NCBI GenBank assembly: GCA_003559555.1
Contig: PWLA01000309.1
Coordinates: 1 to 32,837, forward strand
From: Gemmatimonadota bacterium
Lineage (GTDB): Bacteria; Gemmatimonadota; Gemmatimonadetes; Longimicrobiales; Gaopeijiaceae
Length of the DNA stretch: 32,837 nucleotides
Reading direction: 5' to 3'
Part shown: positions 14,141 through 23,230 of the stretch, in pieces
Position numbering within the stretch: position 1 is the first letter of the stretch
How the letters are laid out: every line of letters starts with the position of its first letter
Translations under genes and position numbers: made by a program
Notes under the pieces: generated by a model
The model's input: only the letters and a program-made list of their open reading frames with translations
What the model was told of the DNA's origin: nothing
Databases searched by the model: none

Positions 14141-17100
14141 CTACGCCGGATCCGGAGAGGGTCCGCTCCGGGCGGTGGCCCCTGCCGGCAGGGAGTCGCG
14201 GGCTGGGCGCTCCACTGGCGCTTCCTCACCAGCCGGCGCTTCCAGGTGGGCTCGTTCCTGGCGGATTTCGAAGAGGCGGTAGAGAACGGGCACCACCACC
14301 AACGTCAGGATCGTGGACAGGATGAGTCCCCCGATGACGGGGATGGCCAACGGCACCCGGAGCTCGGCTCCCTCACCGGGAATCAACGCCAGGGGAAGAA
14401 GGCCCAGCACGGTGGTGATAGTGGACATCATGATCGGGCGGAAGCGCACCCGCCCAGCCTCCACCAGTGCATCGTCCAGAGCGTAGCCCTCCTCCCTCCG
14501 GAGAATGTTCACGTAGTCCACCAGGACGATGGCGTTGTTCACCACGATCCCCACAAGCATGACCATCCCGATGAGGGCCACCACCGAGATGGAATGGCCC
14601 GTAAGCCAGAGGGCCGCCACCGCTCCCGGAAGCGCCAGGGGTACCGAGGCCAGAATCACACCGGGCTGCCGGAACGACTCGAACTGGCTTGCCATGACCA
14701 GATATACCAGGAAGATGGCCAGCAGAAGCGCCATCTGCATGGACCGGATCGACTGCTGAAGATCCCTGGACTGCCCGGCTACGGCCACGAACACGTCGCT
14801 TGGGACCTGGAGCCCCGCCACCGCCTCCTCGATCCGACTGATGGTGCCGGCCAGGTCCGCTCCCACCGGACGAGCCTCGACCAGGGCCACACGGGTCCCT
14901 CCCCGCCTCACGATCTCCGACGGACCGTCCTGGAAGTTCAGGTCCGCCACCGCCGCCAGCCCCACACTCCCGCCGCCGGGGATCTCCAGGCGAAGGTTCT
15001 CCAGGTCGTCCAGGCTGGTGCGCTGCTCGGCCCGGGCCCGGACCAGGACGTTCAGATCCCGGTCCCGCTCGGTGAATTCGGTGGCCGATGCCCCCCGGAT
15101 CTTGGCCTGGAGAGCCTCCGCGGCATCGGCCACGGTGAGCCCCTGGCGGGCCAGCCGCTCCCGATCGAAGCGGATGGCGATTTCCGGAGAACCCTGCCGG
15201 CGCTCCTCCTCCACCCCTGTGATTCCGGGCAGCGTGCGCAGAAGAGCCCGCACGTCGCTGGCGGTCTGGTTCAGGAGGTTCAGATCGTAGCCCCGCACCT
15301 CCACCTCCACCGGGGCGCTGACGGTGAAGAGCTGAGGGCGATCCACCCGCACCTGGACCCCGGGAAGCGTCGACAGGTCATTGGTGAGCTCCACGGCCAA
15401 GCGGTCTTCGAGCCCGCCCACCTCGGTGAGCCGAACCAGGAGGGTGGCGGCGTGCCGCTCCAGCTCGCCGGTTCGTCCCAGCGTACCGGCGCCGCCCCGA
15501 ACCCCCACATTGGTGAAGACTTCCCGGACCTCGGGCTTCTCCAGCGCCACCGCCTCGGCCCTCCGGGCCAGCTCCTCCATCCGGAGGAGGCTCGTTCCGG
15601 GTGCGGCTTCCAGCTCCACCACCAACTCGCCCTGCGACAGCTCCGGCACCAACGAGATGCCCACCCGGGGAATCAGGACGACCCCCACCGCCAGCGCCAC
15701 CAGGGCCCCACTCAGGATCAGGATGGGACGGCGTAGGGCCTGCTTCAGAATGCCCGGATACCGACGGTCGACCCACCCGTACACAGCATCGAAACCACGG
15801 CTCACCGGACTCAGGAGGCGTGCGAACCCACCGCCTCCCTTCCGCAGGCGCTTCAGCACCCCGCCCGTTCCGTTGGCCAGAGCCGTCCCCACCTTCCCCG
15901 GGGCGGACGCCGACGTGCCTTCTCCGGTCCGGGCCCGAGCCCCCTGCCCCCTTGCCGCCAGCATGGGGATCAGGGTGAGCGAGACCACCAGCGCCGAAAG
16001 CAGGGCGAAGGAGACGGTCCAGGCCTGGTCCCCGAAGAGCTGACCCGCCACTCCCTCCACGAAGACGATGGGGATGAAGACGGCCACGGTGGTGAGGGTG
16101 GCGGCCACCACCGCCCGCCCCACGCGGTCCGTGCCCCGGCGAGCGGCCTCCACCACCGAATGGCCCTTCTCCCGCTCCCGGGCAATGGACTCCAGGACCA
16201 CGATGGCACTGTCCACCAGCATCCCGATCCCCAGCGCCAGCCCGCCCAGCGACATGATGTTCAGGGAGATGTCGCGGGAGAACATGAGCACGAAAGTGGC
16301 GATGACCGAAATGGGGATGGCGGTGACCACGATGAGCGTAGTAGGCAGGTGCCGTAGAAAGAGGAGAAGCACCAGCATGGCGAAGATCCCGCCCAGGATC
16401 GCCGCCAGACGGACGTCACCCACCGCCTGCTCGATGAAGACCGCCTGGTCGGTGGTGAGGCTGGTGGTCACCCCAGGCGGGAGCTCGGCGTCCAGGGCGT
16501 CCAGCCGGTCCCGTACCACCCGGGAGAGCGCCACGATGTTGGCAGTGGACTCCCGGAGGACGGCGACCTCCACCGCTTCGTTCCCGTTCACCAGCGAAAC
16601 CGTCTCCCGTTCAGCAGCTTCCCGGTGCACTTCGGCGACGTCCCGGAGCAACACGGATTGTCCCCCGGCCGTTCCCACCACCACGTCCAGCATCTCGTCG
16701 ACCTCGACGAACTCGTTGACGGTGCGGACTACGTACTCGGCGTCACCCTCCTCCAGAATCCCTCCGGCCAGATTGATGTTCTCGGCAGCCAGACGCTGGG
16801 CCACCTGGGTGAAGGGGATCCCGAGCTGCGCCAGGCGACTTTCGTCCACCTCCACCAGGACCTCCTCCTCCAGTCCCCCGGTGACCCTGACAGCAGCGAC
16901 TCCCTCGATTCCCTCCAGGGCACGTCTCACCTGCTCCTCGGCCAACCAGCGGAGCGCGATGAGCTCGTCCCGGTCCTCCTCCATGCGGGGATCCAGCGCC
17001 CGATCCGAGACCAGGGCGAACCGAACGACCGGCTCGGAGGCCGGATCGTAGCGGGCGATGGTGGGACGTCCGGCGTCCGGTGGCAGGTTGATCAGATCCA

Positions 17101-17434
17101 AGCGCTCCCGGATGTCCATGGAGGCGAAGTCCATGTCCGTTCCCCAGGAGAACTGGATCGTGATCTCCGAGCGGCCGGGACGGGAGCGGGACGTCACCTG
17201 TTCCACCCCCTGAACCACCGAGATGGCCTCCTCGATGGGCCGGGAGATGAGGTTCTCCACCTCCCGGGGACCCACCCCCTGGTACTCGGTCTCGATGCTG
17301 ATGGTGGGGAACGAGATGTCCGGGAGGAGGTCCATCGGGAGTCGGGAATAGGAGACCATCCCGAAGACGATGACCGCAATGAAGGCCATGGACACCGCCA
17401 CCGGGCGGGCCACGGAGAAGTCGACGACCCTCAC
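14141..17434 (-). CDS. RND efflux transporter, inner-membrane pump subunit 1
   Basis: A 1097-residue AcrB-like RND permease, clearly different in sequence from its downstream neighbour. It begins VRVVDFSVARPVAVSMAFIAV and has the porter signature GTDMDFASMDIRERLD and segment-4 motif GMLVDSAIVVLES (Asp408-Ser409). Segment 10 has VVNNAIVLVDYVN, so the AcrB Asp pair and Lys are not conserved. After membrane segment 6 there is a Gly/Ala/Arg-rich cytoplasmic linker of roughly 50 residues (GQGARARTGEGTSASAPG and beyond), longer than usual. The start codon is a GTG sharing one base with the TAG of the adaptor gene, so translation is probably coupled. With the adaptor and TolC-like channel it should form a tripartite pump; pairing with pump 2 as a mixed trimer is possible. 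Confidence 0.94.
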   Translation of the reverse strand: MRVVDFSVARPVAVSMAFIAVIVFGMVSYSRLPMDLLPDISFPTISIETEYQGVGPREVENLISRPIEEAISVVQGVEQVTSRSRPGRSEITIQFSWGTDMDFASMDIRERLDLINLPPDAGRPTIARYDPASEPVVRFALVSDRALDPRMEEDRDELIALRWLAEEQVRRALEGIEGVAAVRVTGGLEEEVLVEVDESRLAQLGIPFTQVAQRLAAENINLAGGILEEGDAEYVVRTVNEFVEVDEMLDVVVGTAGGQSVLLRDVAEVHREAAERETVSLVNGNEAVEVAVLRESTANIVALSRVVRDRLDALDAELPPGVTTSLTTDQAVFIEQAVGDVRLAAILGGIFAMLVLLLFLRHLPTTLIVVTAIPISVIATFVLMFSRDISLNIMSLGGLALGIGMLVDSAIVVLESIAREREKGHSVVEAARRGTDRVGRAVVAATLTTVAVFIPIVFVEGVAGQLFGDQAWTVSFALLSALVVSLTLIPMLAARGQGARARTGEGTSASAPGKVGTALANGTGGVLKRLRKGGGGFARLLSPVSRGFDAVYGWVDRRYPGILKQALRRPILILSGALVALAVGVVLIPRVGISLVPELSQGELVVELEAAPGTSLLRMEELARRAEAVALEKPEVREVFTNVGVRGGAGTLGRTGELERHAATLLVRLTEVGGLEDRLAVELTNDLSTLPGVQVRVDRPQLFTVSAPVEVEVRGYDLNLLNQTASDVRALLRTLPGITGVEEERRQGSPEIAIRFDRERLARQGLTVADAAEALQAKIRGASATEFTERDRDLNVLVRARAEQRTSLDDLENLRLEIPGGGSVGLAAVADLNFQDGPSEIVRRGGTRVALVEARPVGADLAGTISRIEEAVAGLQVPSDVFVAVAGQSRDLQQSIRSMQMALLLAIFLVYLVMASQFESFRQPGVILASVPLALPGAVAALWLTGHSISVVALIGMVMLVGIVVNNAIVLVDYVNILRREEGYALDDALVEAGRVRFRPIMMSTITTVLGLLPLALIPGEGAELRVPLAIPVIGGLILSTILTLVVVPVLYRLFEIRQERAHLEAPAGEEAPVERPARDSLPAGATARSGPSPDPA

Positions 17435-18597
17435 TAGTCACTCCCGTCCACGGGGGCGCCGTCCAGCTCCATCAGGCGAACCGGGGCGTTGGGCCTCAGG
17501 TTGTCCTGGCCCACCACCACCACGGTATCGCCGGGTTCGAGCCCCGAGGCGATCTCGATCCGGTCACCCCGGGAGTACCCCAGCGACACCTCGCGCTCGA
17601 GTGCCCGACCGTCCCGGACGACGAAGACCCGGGGCACGGCCCCGTCCACCAGCACCGCGGTGCGGGGGAGGGTGATCCGGTCGCCCAGCGTCTCGGTGAC
17701 GATGTCCACGTTCACGAACTGGCCGGGCCGGAGCCGGGTATCCTCCCGGGCCGACACGCTGATGGTCACCTGCACGGTCCCACTTTCTGGGTCCACCACC
17801 GGCCGGATCCGCTCGACCCGGCCGGTGGCGATGGGCTCCCCTCCCTCCTGGACGAGAATCCGTGCGGCCTGCCCCACCTGGACCCGGGCGGCCTGCCGCT
17901 CGGGCACGGCCACCTGTGCCTCCAGGCGGTCCAGGTCCGCCACCTCGAAGGCGGGATTCGTGGTTCCTACCTGGCTCCCTCGCTCGATGTACCGATGGGT
18001 CACCACCCCGGCGATGGGCGAACGGATCTCGGCGTTTCGGACCCGGAGCTCCGCCAGCTCCAGGTCCGATGCGGCCACGGCGGAATCCGACACCAGGTTG
18101 CCCACCTCCTGTTCGGAAATGAGGTCCAGCTCGGCCAGGGCTCGCGCCCGGCTCGCCCGCTCGCTGGCCGACTGCGCCCGCGCTCGAGCCTGGGCCGCCT
18201 GCAGACGCCACTCCTCGTCGTCCAACCGGGCCAGAACCTGGTTCTCCTGAACCCGGTCCCCTTCCTCGTGGTGGATGGTGGCCACGAGCCCGCCCTGTTT
18301 CGGGATCACCTCCACCGTCTCCTGGGCCTTCAGGTTGGTGGAACCGCGCAGCGTCACCTCCAGCGCCTCGGTGACGGCGATCCGGGCCGAAACCGGGATC
18401 ATCCGCTCGCCACCAGGACCTCCCTCGGCAGCCCGGGCCATCTGGCCTCCGCCGCCGTTCTCGTCCACATCGGTCCCGCAACCAGCCAGCAGGACGGTGG
18501 CCGTGGCGGCAAGCAGCGCGAGGACTGCCAGGCGCAGATGCCGACCCTTGGACCGGGTGGTGACTCGGCGTTCAAATCGCTTCGTATCAACCTTCAT
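17434..18597 (-). CDS. RND efflux periplasmic adaptor (membrane fusion protein), lipoprotein
   Basis: A 387-residue HlyD/AcrA-like adaptor that joins the RND pump to the outer-membrane channel. It carries a lipoprotein signal with lipobox LLAGC (Cys40) and so should be anchored in the inner membrane. Next come the first half of the lipoyl domain (VEVIPKQGGLVATIHHEEGDRVQENQVLARLD, about 93-125), a short helical hairpin rich in Ala/Arg/Glu (125-185), and the second lipoyl half (VRNAEIRSPIAGVVTHRYIERGSQVG). The beta-barrel and membrane-proximal domains end in GLEPGDTVVVVGQDNLRPNAPVRLME. The ATG at 18595-18597 has AGGGGA upstream. It overlaps the RND pump 1 start by one base. The gap from the TolC-like gene is 173 bp, with nothing else recognisable in it. 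Confidence 0.94.
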   Translation of the reverse strand: MKVDTKRFERRVTTRSKGRHLRLAVLALLAATATVLLAGCGTDVDENGGGGQMARAAEGGPGGERMIPVSARIAVTEALEVTLRGSTNLKAQETVEVIPKQGGLVATIHHEEGDRVQENQVLARLDDEEWRLQAAQARARAQSASERASRARALAELDLISEQEVGNLVSDSAVAASDLELAELRVRNAEIRSPIAGVVTHRYIERGSQVGTTNPAFEVADLDRLEAQVAVPERQAARVQVGQAARILVQEGGEPIATGRVERIRPVVDPESGTVQVTISVSAREDTRLRPGQFVNVDIVTETLGDRITLPRTAVLVDGAVPRVFVVRDGRALEREVSLGYSRGDRIEIASGLEPGDTVVVVGQDNLRPNAPVRLMELDGAPVDGSD

Positions 18598-18770
18598 CTA
18601 TGGGTCCCCTTTCAGGTCCGTGCAAACGCCCGCTCTCCTGCCTCGGAGGCGGCGTTCTGTGCGTGTATTGAACCCCGGGACGCGCCCGGTTTCATGCCTC
18701 GTACGTCGTGGTACCCCGCCCCAGGTCCCGGTGCCTACCGCTGAAGGCAGCCCGGCGCTGCGCTGACCAT

Positions 18771-20333
18771 TCACTCCCTCAGCGACATCCCCACCAGGGC
18801 CTCCAGTCCAGCAAAGAACATGTGGAAGCTGTAGATGGCGGAAATCTCGTCCTGCTCGGCCTGGGAGAGATTGGCCTGGGCGTCCACGACCTCGATGGAG
18901 GACGCCAGCCCCAGCCGGAAGCGTTCCTGTGCGAGCCGTAGCTCCTCGGCGGCCGTCTCCCGGTTCCGGGTCTGGAGGGCTACCGTCCGATGAGCCGTCT
19001 CCACCGACCTGACGGCGCTCTCCACTTCGGCCTCGAGCCGCAGCTCCTCAGCCCTCACCTGCCGCTGGGCGTTGGTCTCCGAGATCCGGGCCTCCTCCAT
19101 CTGGAGCTGCCGGGAGAAGCCCGTGAAGATGGGGATCGAAACGCCCACCGAGAAGGAGAGGGGCTGGGGCCGGTAGTCGAAGGGAAAGCCCCGATTCTGC
19201 TCCCTCACCTGTTCCCTGGCTTCCGCTTCGACCTGAGGGATCGAGGGATCGAACTGGCTGCAGTCCCGTGGTGGATCGCCCAGGAGGGCCCGGAGACGGT
19301 TGTCCTGGACGCACGACTCGTACTGCCCCTGAAGCTGACCGAGACGGCTGTCGATGAGGGGGGCCACGTCGGCCGCCTCGGTGACCGAACCCCGCCAGCT
19401 GGCCGAAAGCGAGATCGAGGGGAGGTACTGGGAGCGGGTCATGCGGGTCTGGGTCTGCGCCGCAGACGCCTGACTCCGGGAGGCCCTCAGCACCGGATTC
19501 CGGTCCATCGCCATGGAAAGGAGCTCGTCGGAGTCCAGTTCAGGCTCGAAGAGCTGGAACTGGGTGGTCAACTCCGTCTCCGGCCGAATCGCCACCCCCA
19601 CGATCCGGCCCAGCGAAAGCCGACTGGTGTAGGCCGCGTTCTCGGCCTGCAGAAGCTGAACCTCGGCCTGCCCCTCCTGGAGCTCGGCCCTTCGAATGTC
19701 CAGTGGCGTAGCCGCCCCCACCTCCACCTGGGCCTCGGCCTGACGTACGTAGGAGCGGGTCCGCTCCAGTTCGCTCTGCGCCTGTCGGAGTTGCTCCTCA
19801 GCCTCGAGAACGGAGAGGTAGGCCTGGGTCACCTCATCCACGAGTCCCGCGGACGCTCCATCGATCTGGGCCTCGATGACGGCGTTCTGATCCCGGACCA
19901 CCGAGGGCCGGAGAAAGGTGGCGCCGCTCAGGCTGGTGGAAACGCCCACATTGTAGCTGGAGGAGTAGATTGCCGGCTCCGTGGCCACCACCACCGACTC
20001 GAAGAGTCGATCCCCGGAGGCGGTGTATCCGAACGACTGGGAGGCACTGGCCGAAGGCAGCATGTCCCCCCACGCCTCCCGCGTTCTCAGGTGGGCGGCA
20101 TCCCTCTGAGATTCCTGGACCCGGTAATTCGGGTTGTACTCGTGGGCCAGGCGGATCGCCTCATCCAGCGAGACCTGATCCAGCGAACGGATGTCGATAT
20201 CAGCGGCTGCGCCCGAGCCGTAGGACCGGGCGTCCTGGGCAGCCACGGCCAGCGGTACGGTTCCCAGAAGGAGAACCGAAAGCAACCCGGCTAGCAGGCC
20301 CGTGGACGGCCTTGGAAACTGGAGGATCACCAC
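18771..20333 (-). CDS. TolC family outer-membrane efflux channel
   Basis: A 520-residue outer-membrane efflux protein with two OEP repeats. A signal peptide ends near AVAAQDA (about residue 34). Repeat 1 (about 52-245) has the coiled helices LVDEVTQAYLSVLEAEEQLRQAQSELERT and the short surface loop between SASQSFGYT and YNVGVSTS. Repeat 2 (about 266-500) has RNPVLRASRSQASAAQTQTR, strand SISLSASWRG, strand LSFSVGVSIPIFTGF, and helix EELRLAQERFRLGLASSIEVVDAQANLSQAE. The loop between these two strands (about 315-391) is very long and contains Cys341 and Cys358. It starts at a GTG (20331-20333) with CGGAG upstream; a second GTG follows directly. It is the first gene of the efflux operon and divergent from the HAD gene. 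Confidence 0.94.
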   Translation of the reverse strand: MVILQFPRPSTGLLAGLLSVLLLGTVPLAVAAQDARSYGSGAAADIDIRSLDQVSLDEAIRLAHEYNPNYRVQESQRDAAHLRTREAWGDMLPSASASQSFGYTASGDRLFESVVVATEPAIYSSSYNVGVSTSLSGATFLRPSVVRDQNAVIEAQIDGASAGLVDEVTQAYLSVLEAEEQLRQAQSELERTRSYVRQAEAQVEVGAATPLDIRRAELQEGQAEVQLLQAENAAYTSRLSLGRIVGVAIRPETELTTQFQLFEPELDSDELLSMAMDRNPVLRASRSQASAAQTQTRMTRSQYLPSISLSASWRGSVTEAADVAPLIDSRLGQLQGQYESCVQDNRLRALLGDPPRDCSQFDPSIPQVEAEAREQVREQNRGFPFDYRPQPLSFSVGVSIPIFTGFSRQLQMEEARISETNAQRQVRAEELRLEAEVESAVRSVETAHRTVALQTRNRETAAEELRLAQERFRLGLASSIEVVDAQANLSQAEQDEISAIYSFHMFFAGLEALVGMSLRE

Positions 20334-20345
20334 AACGAACTCCGT

Positions 20346-20356
20346 ATGTTGAACAT
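20346..20356. promoter_or_regulatory. Small palindrome upstream of the efflux operon
   Basis: ATGTTGAACAT is a perfect 5+1+5 palindrome located 12 bases before the GTG start of the TolC-like gene. It is A/T-rich against a GC-rich background and could be an operator half-site pair. The remaining 20357-20587 divergent region must hold promoters for the efflux operon and the HAD gene; I see no convincing -35/-10 set and no gene in it. A 26-codon open frame at 20381-20461 has no supporting evidence. Confidence 0.25.
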
Positions 20357-20587
20357 GGATCGAAAGGCAGAGGGGTCGGCATGAAGCTCACGGAGTCGCT
20401 CCGCGTCGCCCACGCCGACCACCTCATCCAAAGAAGACACCCTGACCGGGCAAGGCGTTAAAAGGCCGTTGGAGATGTACAGGGCGATCGCCCCCCGGCC
20501 CATGCGATCCCATGCGCACCGGAAGCCTTCCCCATAGATTTCCCCGCTCGAGCCTCTTCGGGTAATGACGCACGCCGCACACGGAGC

Positions 20588-21298
20588 ATGGTATTGGACC
20601 TGGTTCTGGTGGACTTTGACGACACCCTGGTGGACACGGGACCCCGCTTCTCGCAGCGTCGGGACCGCCTTTTCCGCTTTCTCGAAGACCAGGGGTTCGA
20701 ACGGGAGGAGATCGAGCGGGTGCATCACAAGGTGGTGGACTCTGAGCTCCTGGGCATTCTGGGCTTCGGGCCCTTTCGCCTCGGTCCCTCCTTCCGAGAT
20801 ACGTACGTTCGGTTATGCGTGTTTCATCAGCGGACCCCGGATCTGGCGGTAGCCCGGCAGGCCGAAGGGTTGGCCCAGGGGGTCGAGAAGGCCTCGCCTC
20901 CCCTCCCCGGAGCCCTGGAGGCGCTCGAGCAATTGGCAAGACGTGTCCCTACCGGCATCTATACCCAGTCCGGCTTCCCCGAGTACCAGCTGAAGTGCAT
21001 GGAAGACGCCGGCGTCCTGGAGATCGTGCCACCCACCCGGGTCAGGGTGACGCCCGAAAAAACGACGGCCGCGTTCCGAGAAACGGCCAGGGCGCTGGGA
21101 GCCCGGGCCGGACCGGGTGTCTGGATGGTGGGCAACAGCGTCCGGTCCGACGTCAACCCGGCGCTCGCCGCCGGTGCCCGGGCCATCTGGGTGAACGCCG
21201 GCGAAGGATGGCACCACGATCGGGCCCACCTCCTCCGGCCCACCCCCACCACGAGCACCTTCGCCGAGGCGGTGGATCGGCTCCTGGACGCAGGTTGA
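20588..21298 (+). CDS. HAD family hydrolase (phosphatase-like)
   Basis: A 236-residue haloacid-dehalogenase-superfamily protein, probably a small-molecule phosphatase. Motif I is LVDFDDTLVDT with nucleophile Asp9 and acid/base Asp11. Motif II is IYTQSG (Thr126), motif III has Lys158 in VTPEKT, and motif IV is VGNSVRSDVNPALAAG (Asp188). All catalytic positions are present, and a helical cap lies between motifs I and II (subfamily IA pattern). The substrate cannot be read from sequence. The ATG at 20588 follows CACGGAGC closely. It is transcribed away from the efflux operon, converges with the amidase gene (132-bp gap without a clear terminator), and stands alone. Confidence 0.9.
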   Translation: MVLDLVLVDFDDTLVDTGPRFSQRRDRLFRFLEDQGFEREEIERVHHKVVDSELLGILGFGPFRLGPSFRDTYVRLCVFHQRTPDLAVARQAEGLAQGVEKASPPLPGALEALEQLARRVPTGIYTQSGFPEYQLKCMEDAGVLEIVPPTRVRVTPEKTTAAFRETARALGARAGPGVWMVGNSVRSDVNPALAAGARAIWVNAGEGWHHDRAHLLRPTPTTSTFAEAVDRLLDAG

Positions 21299-21430
21299 CC
21301 AACCGCTGAGGCATTCCGAGCCGGGCGGAAACCGGTCCCCCTCCCTCGTGGGAGCTCGTCAGGGGAAGCCCGCAAGGGGAAGATCGCCGGACATCGGCCG
21401 CCAGCCCTCCGCCCTCCCCTCCCACAACCT

Positions 21431-23230
21431 TCAGGAGAAGAGAGGCGGACGACGCAGGTGGTGATCCGTGGCGGCCTGGAACGCCCGGGCGACCCGGAGC
21501 GCTTCGGCGTCCTTCCAGAGTCCCCCGACGAAGGAGATGGACACGGGCGTGCCCTCGCTGTCGAAACCGTGGGGAACCACTACCGCCGGATGACCGGTGA
21601 GGTTCGTGGCCAGCAGCAGCGACGAGGCGAAAGGGGGCGAAGCCACCACATCCACCCCCTCCCAGGCCCGGTCCAGCGCCGAAATCAGGAGGGACCTGAT
21701 CCGGTTGGCCTGAAGGTACTCCACCGCGGGGATGAAGCGGGCCGAACGGAAGGTGTTGGGCCAGCTCCCCGCCTCCTGGCGCACCAGGAGGGCGTCCTCT
21801 CCGCTACGGGTCAGTTCGTCGAAGGCCGCAGCGGCCTCCGCGTTCAGAATGATTCGAAGCGCACTGAGGGGAAGCTCATCCGGAAGCGTCACCGGCACCG
21901 CCTCGACCCCCTTCTCCCGGAGAATCCGGAGCACCTCCCGGTCGCGCCGCCGGTCCTCGCCCTCGAAGGCGCCCTCCAGGTAGCCGACACGGATCCCTTC
22001 GAGCCCGGCCTCGCCATCCCAGTCGAAGGGGACCTGCCGGACGGTGGCGTCCAGATTATCGGGGCCCTGGATGGCAGCCAGAACCAGGGCCGCATCCTCC
22101 GCATTTCGGCAGAGCGGTCCCAGCTTGTCCATGCTCCACGACAGCGCCATGGCCCCGTAGCGACTCACCCGGCCAAAGGTGGGACGGAGGCCCGTGGCCC
22201 CGCACCGGACCGCCGGCGACACAATAGAGCCCAGGGTCTCGCTCCCGATGGCGAACCCCACCAGGCCGGCCACCGCTGCCGCCGCCGAGCCTGCCGACGA
22301 ACCGCTGGAACCCTGTTCCGGATTCCACGGATTTCGGGTCCGGCCGCCGAACCAGACATCTCCCATGGCCAGCGAGCCCAGGGTGAGCTTCGCCACGAGC
22401 ACCGCACCGGCCTCGTCCAGTCGCCGCACCGCAGTGGCGTCCATCTCCAGGATCTGTTCGCGGTAGGGTTCAGCCCCCCAGGTGGTAGGGTGGCCCCGAA
22501 CCGAGAGGAGGTCCTTGGCACCCCACGGGATACCGTGAAGGGGACTCCGGACTCGGCCCGCCTCCAGCTCCCGATCCGCCCTCTCCGCCTGCTCCAGCGC
22601 TCGCTCCTCGGTGAGGGTCACCACACACTCCAGCTCTGGCCCATGTCGTTCGAGGCGATTCAGGTAGAGGCGGGTGAGTTCCACCGAAGTGATCTCCCGG
22701 CGACGGAGAAGAGCGCCCAACTGGGTGAGCGAAGCGAAGGCCAGATCTTCCGGGCGATCCGGGTCGGGAAGCTCCCGTGGCCGGGCGGGCCGCATCCGGG
22801 AGGGGCCAGTGGGGAGACTTCTGCCCATGGGCTGGGGATCGAAGTGAAGCACCGGGGCCACGTGGTTGGGAACGGACACCTCCCGAAGCCGTTCGTAGGC
22901 CCCCCGGTGGGAGCGGAGGTTGTCCACCATCATGGTTCGTTCTTCCGGTGAGAAGCTCAGCCCCGACAGTTTTTCCGCCTCGGCTACCACCTCTACGGTG
23001 ATCTCCTGCGTCTCCTGCACCCGGGCCCAGAGCACTCCAGGAAAGAGTCCCCCCGTGATCCCCACCATGGAGAGAGCTCCGAGGAAACCCCTGCGATCCG
23101 TCGTCGCACTCACCCCGTTCGGTGAGCCGTCGAGCCCGCCCCTACCCTCGGGAGATGGAGTCGAGCCTGACTGGGAGGTCGAGACGGCTCTCTCGGCCAC
23201 CGGCTTCTGGGATGGATGGGGATGCGTCAT
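21431..23230 (-). CDS. Tat-exported amidase (amidase signature family)
   Basis: A 599-residue amidase-signature enzyme that hydrolyses amide bonds; the substrate is unknown. A long polar N-tail leads to a twin-arginine signal (TTDRRGFLGALSMVGITGGLF, around residues 43-63), so the enzyme should be exported folded. The Ser-cisSer-Lys triad is visible: Lys239 in IPWGAKDLL, Ser311 in GSSGSSAGSAAA, and nucleophile Ser335 in GSETLGSIVSP. The usual box is GSDTGGSIR; the SETLGS form belongs to a known subset of secreted amidases. A 100-residue segment (about 70-165) precedes the catalytic domain. I prefer the ATG at 23228-23230, which has GAGGTG nine bases upstream, to the GTG at 23239. It is not a GatA: no gatB or gatC is nearby. 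Confidence 0.9.
   Translation of the reverse strand: MTHPHPSQKPVAERAVSTSQSGSTPSPEGRGGLDGSPNGVSATTDRRGFLGALSMVGITGGLFPGVLWARVQETQEITVEVVAEAEKLSGLSFSPEERTMMVDNLRSHRGAYERLREVSVPNHVAPVLHFDPQPMGRSLPTGPSRMRPARPRELPDPDRPEDLAFASLTQLGALLRRREITSVELTRLYLNRLERHGPELECVVTLTEERALEQAERADRELEAGRVRSPLHGIPWGAKDLLSVRGHPTTWGAEPYREQILEMDATAVRRLDEAGAVLVAKLTLGSLAMGDVWFGGRTRNPWNPEQGSSGSSAGSAAAAVAGLVGFAIGSETLGSIVSPAVRCGATGLRPTFGRVSRYGAMALSWSMDKLGPLCRNAEDAALVLAAIQGPDNLDATVRQVPFDWDGEAGLEGIRVGYLEGAFEGEDRRRDREVLRILREKGVEAVPVTLPDELPLSALRIILNAEAAAAFDELTRSGEDALLVRQEAGSWPNTFRSARFIPAVEYLQANRIRSLLISALDRAWEGVDVVASPPFASSLLLATNLTGHPAVVVPHGFDSEGTPVSISFVGGLWKDAEALRVARAFQAATDHHLRRPPLFS

Noticed and set aside
10899-15736. Several plus-strand open frames of 400-550 codons antisense to the two RND genes.
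   Set aside because: The RND proteins on the minus strand are full-length and have conserved motifs. The antisense products are His/Gln/Gly-rich and match nothing.
21458-22951. A 497-codon plus-strand frame antisense to the amidase gene.
   Set aside because: The amidase on the minus strand carries the whole catalytic triad and Tat signal. The antisense product has no recognisable features.
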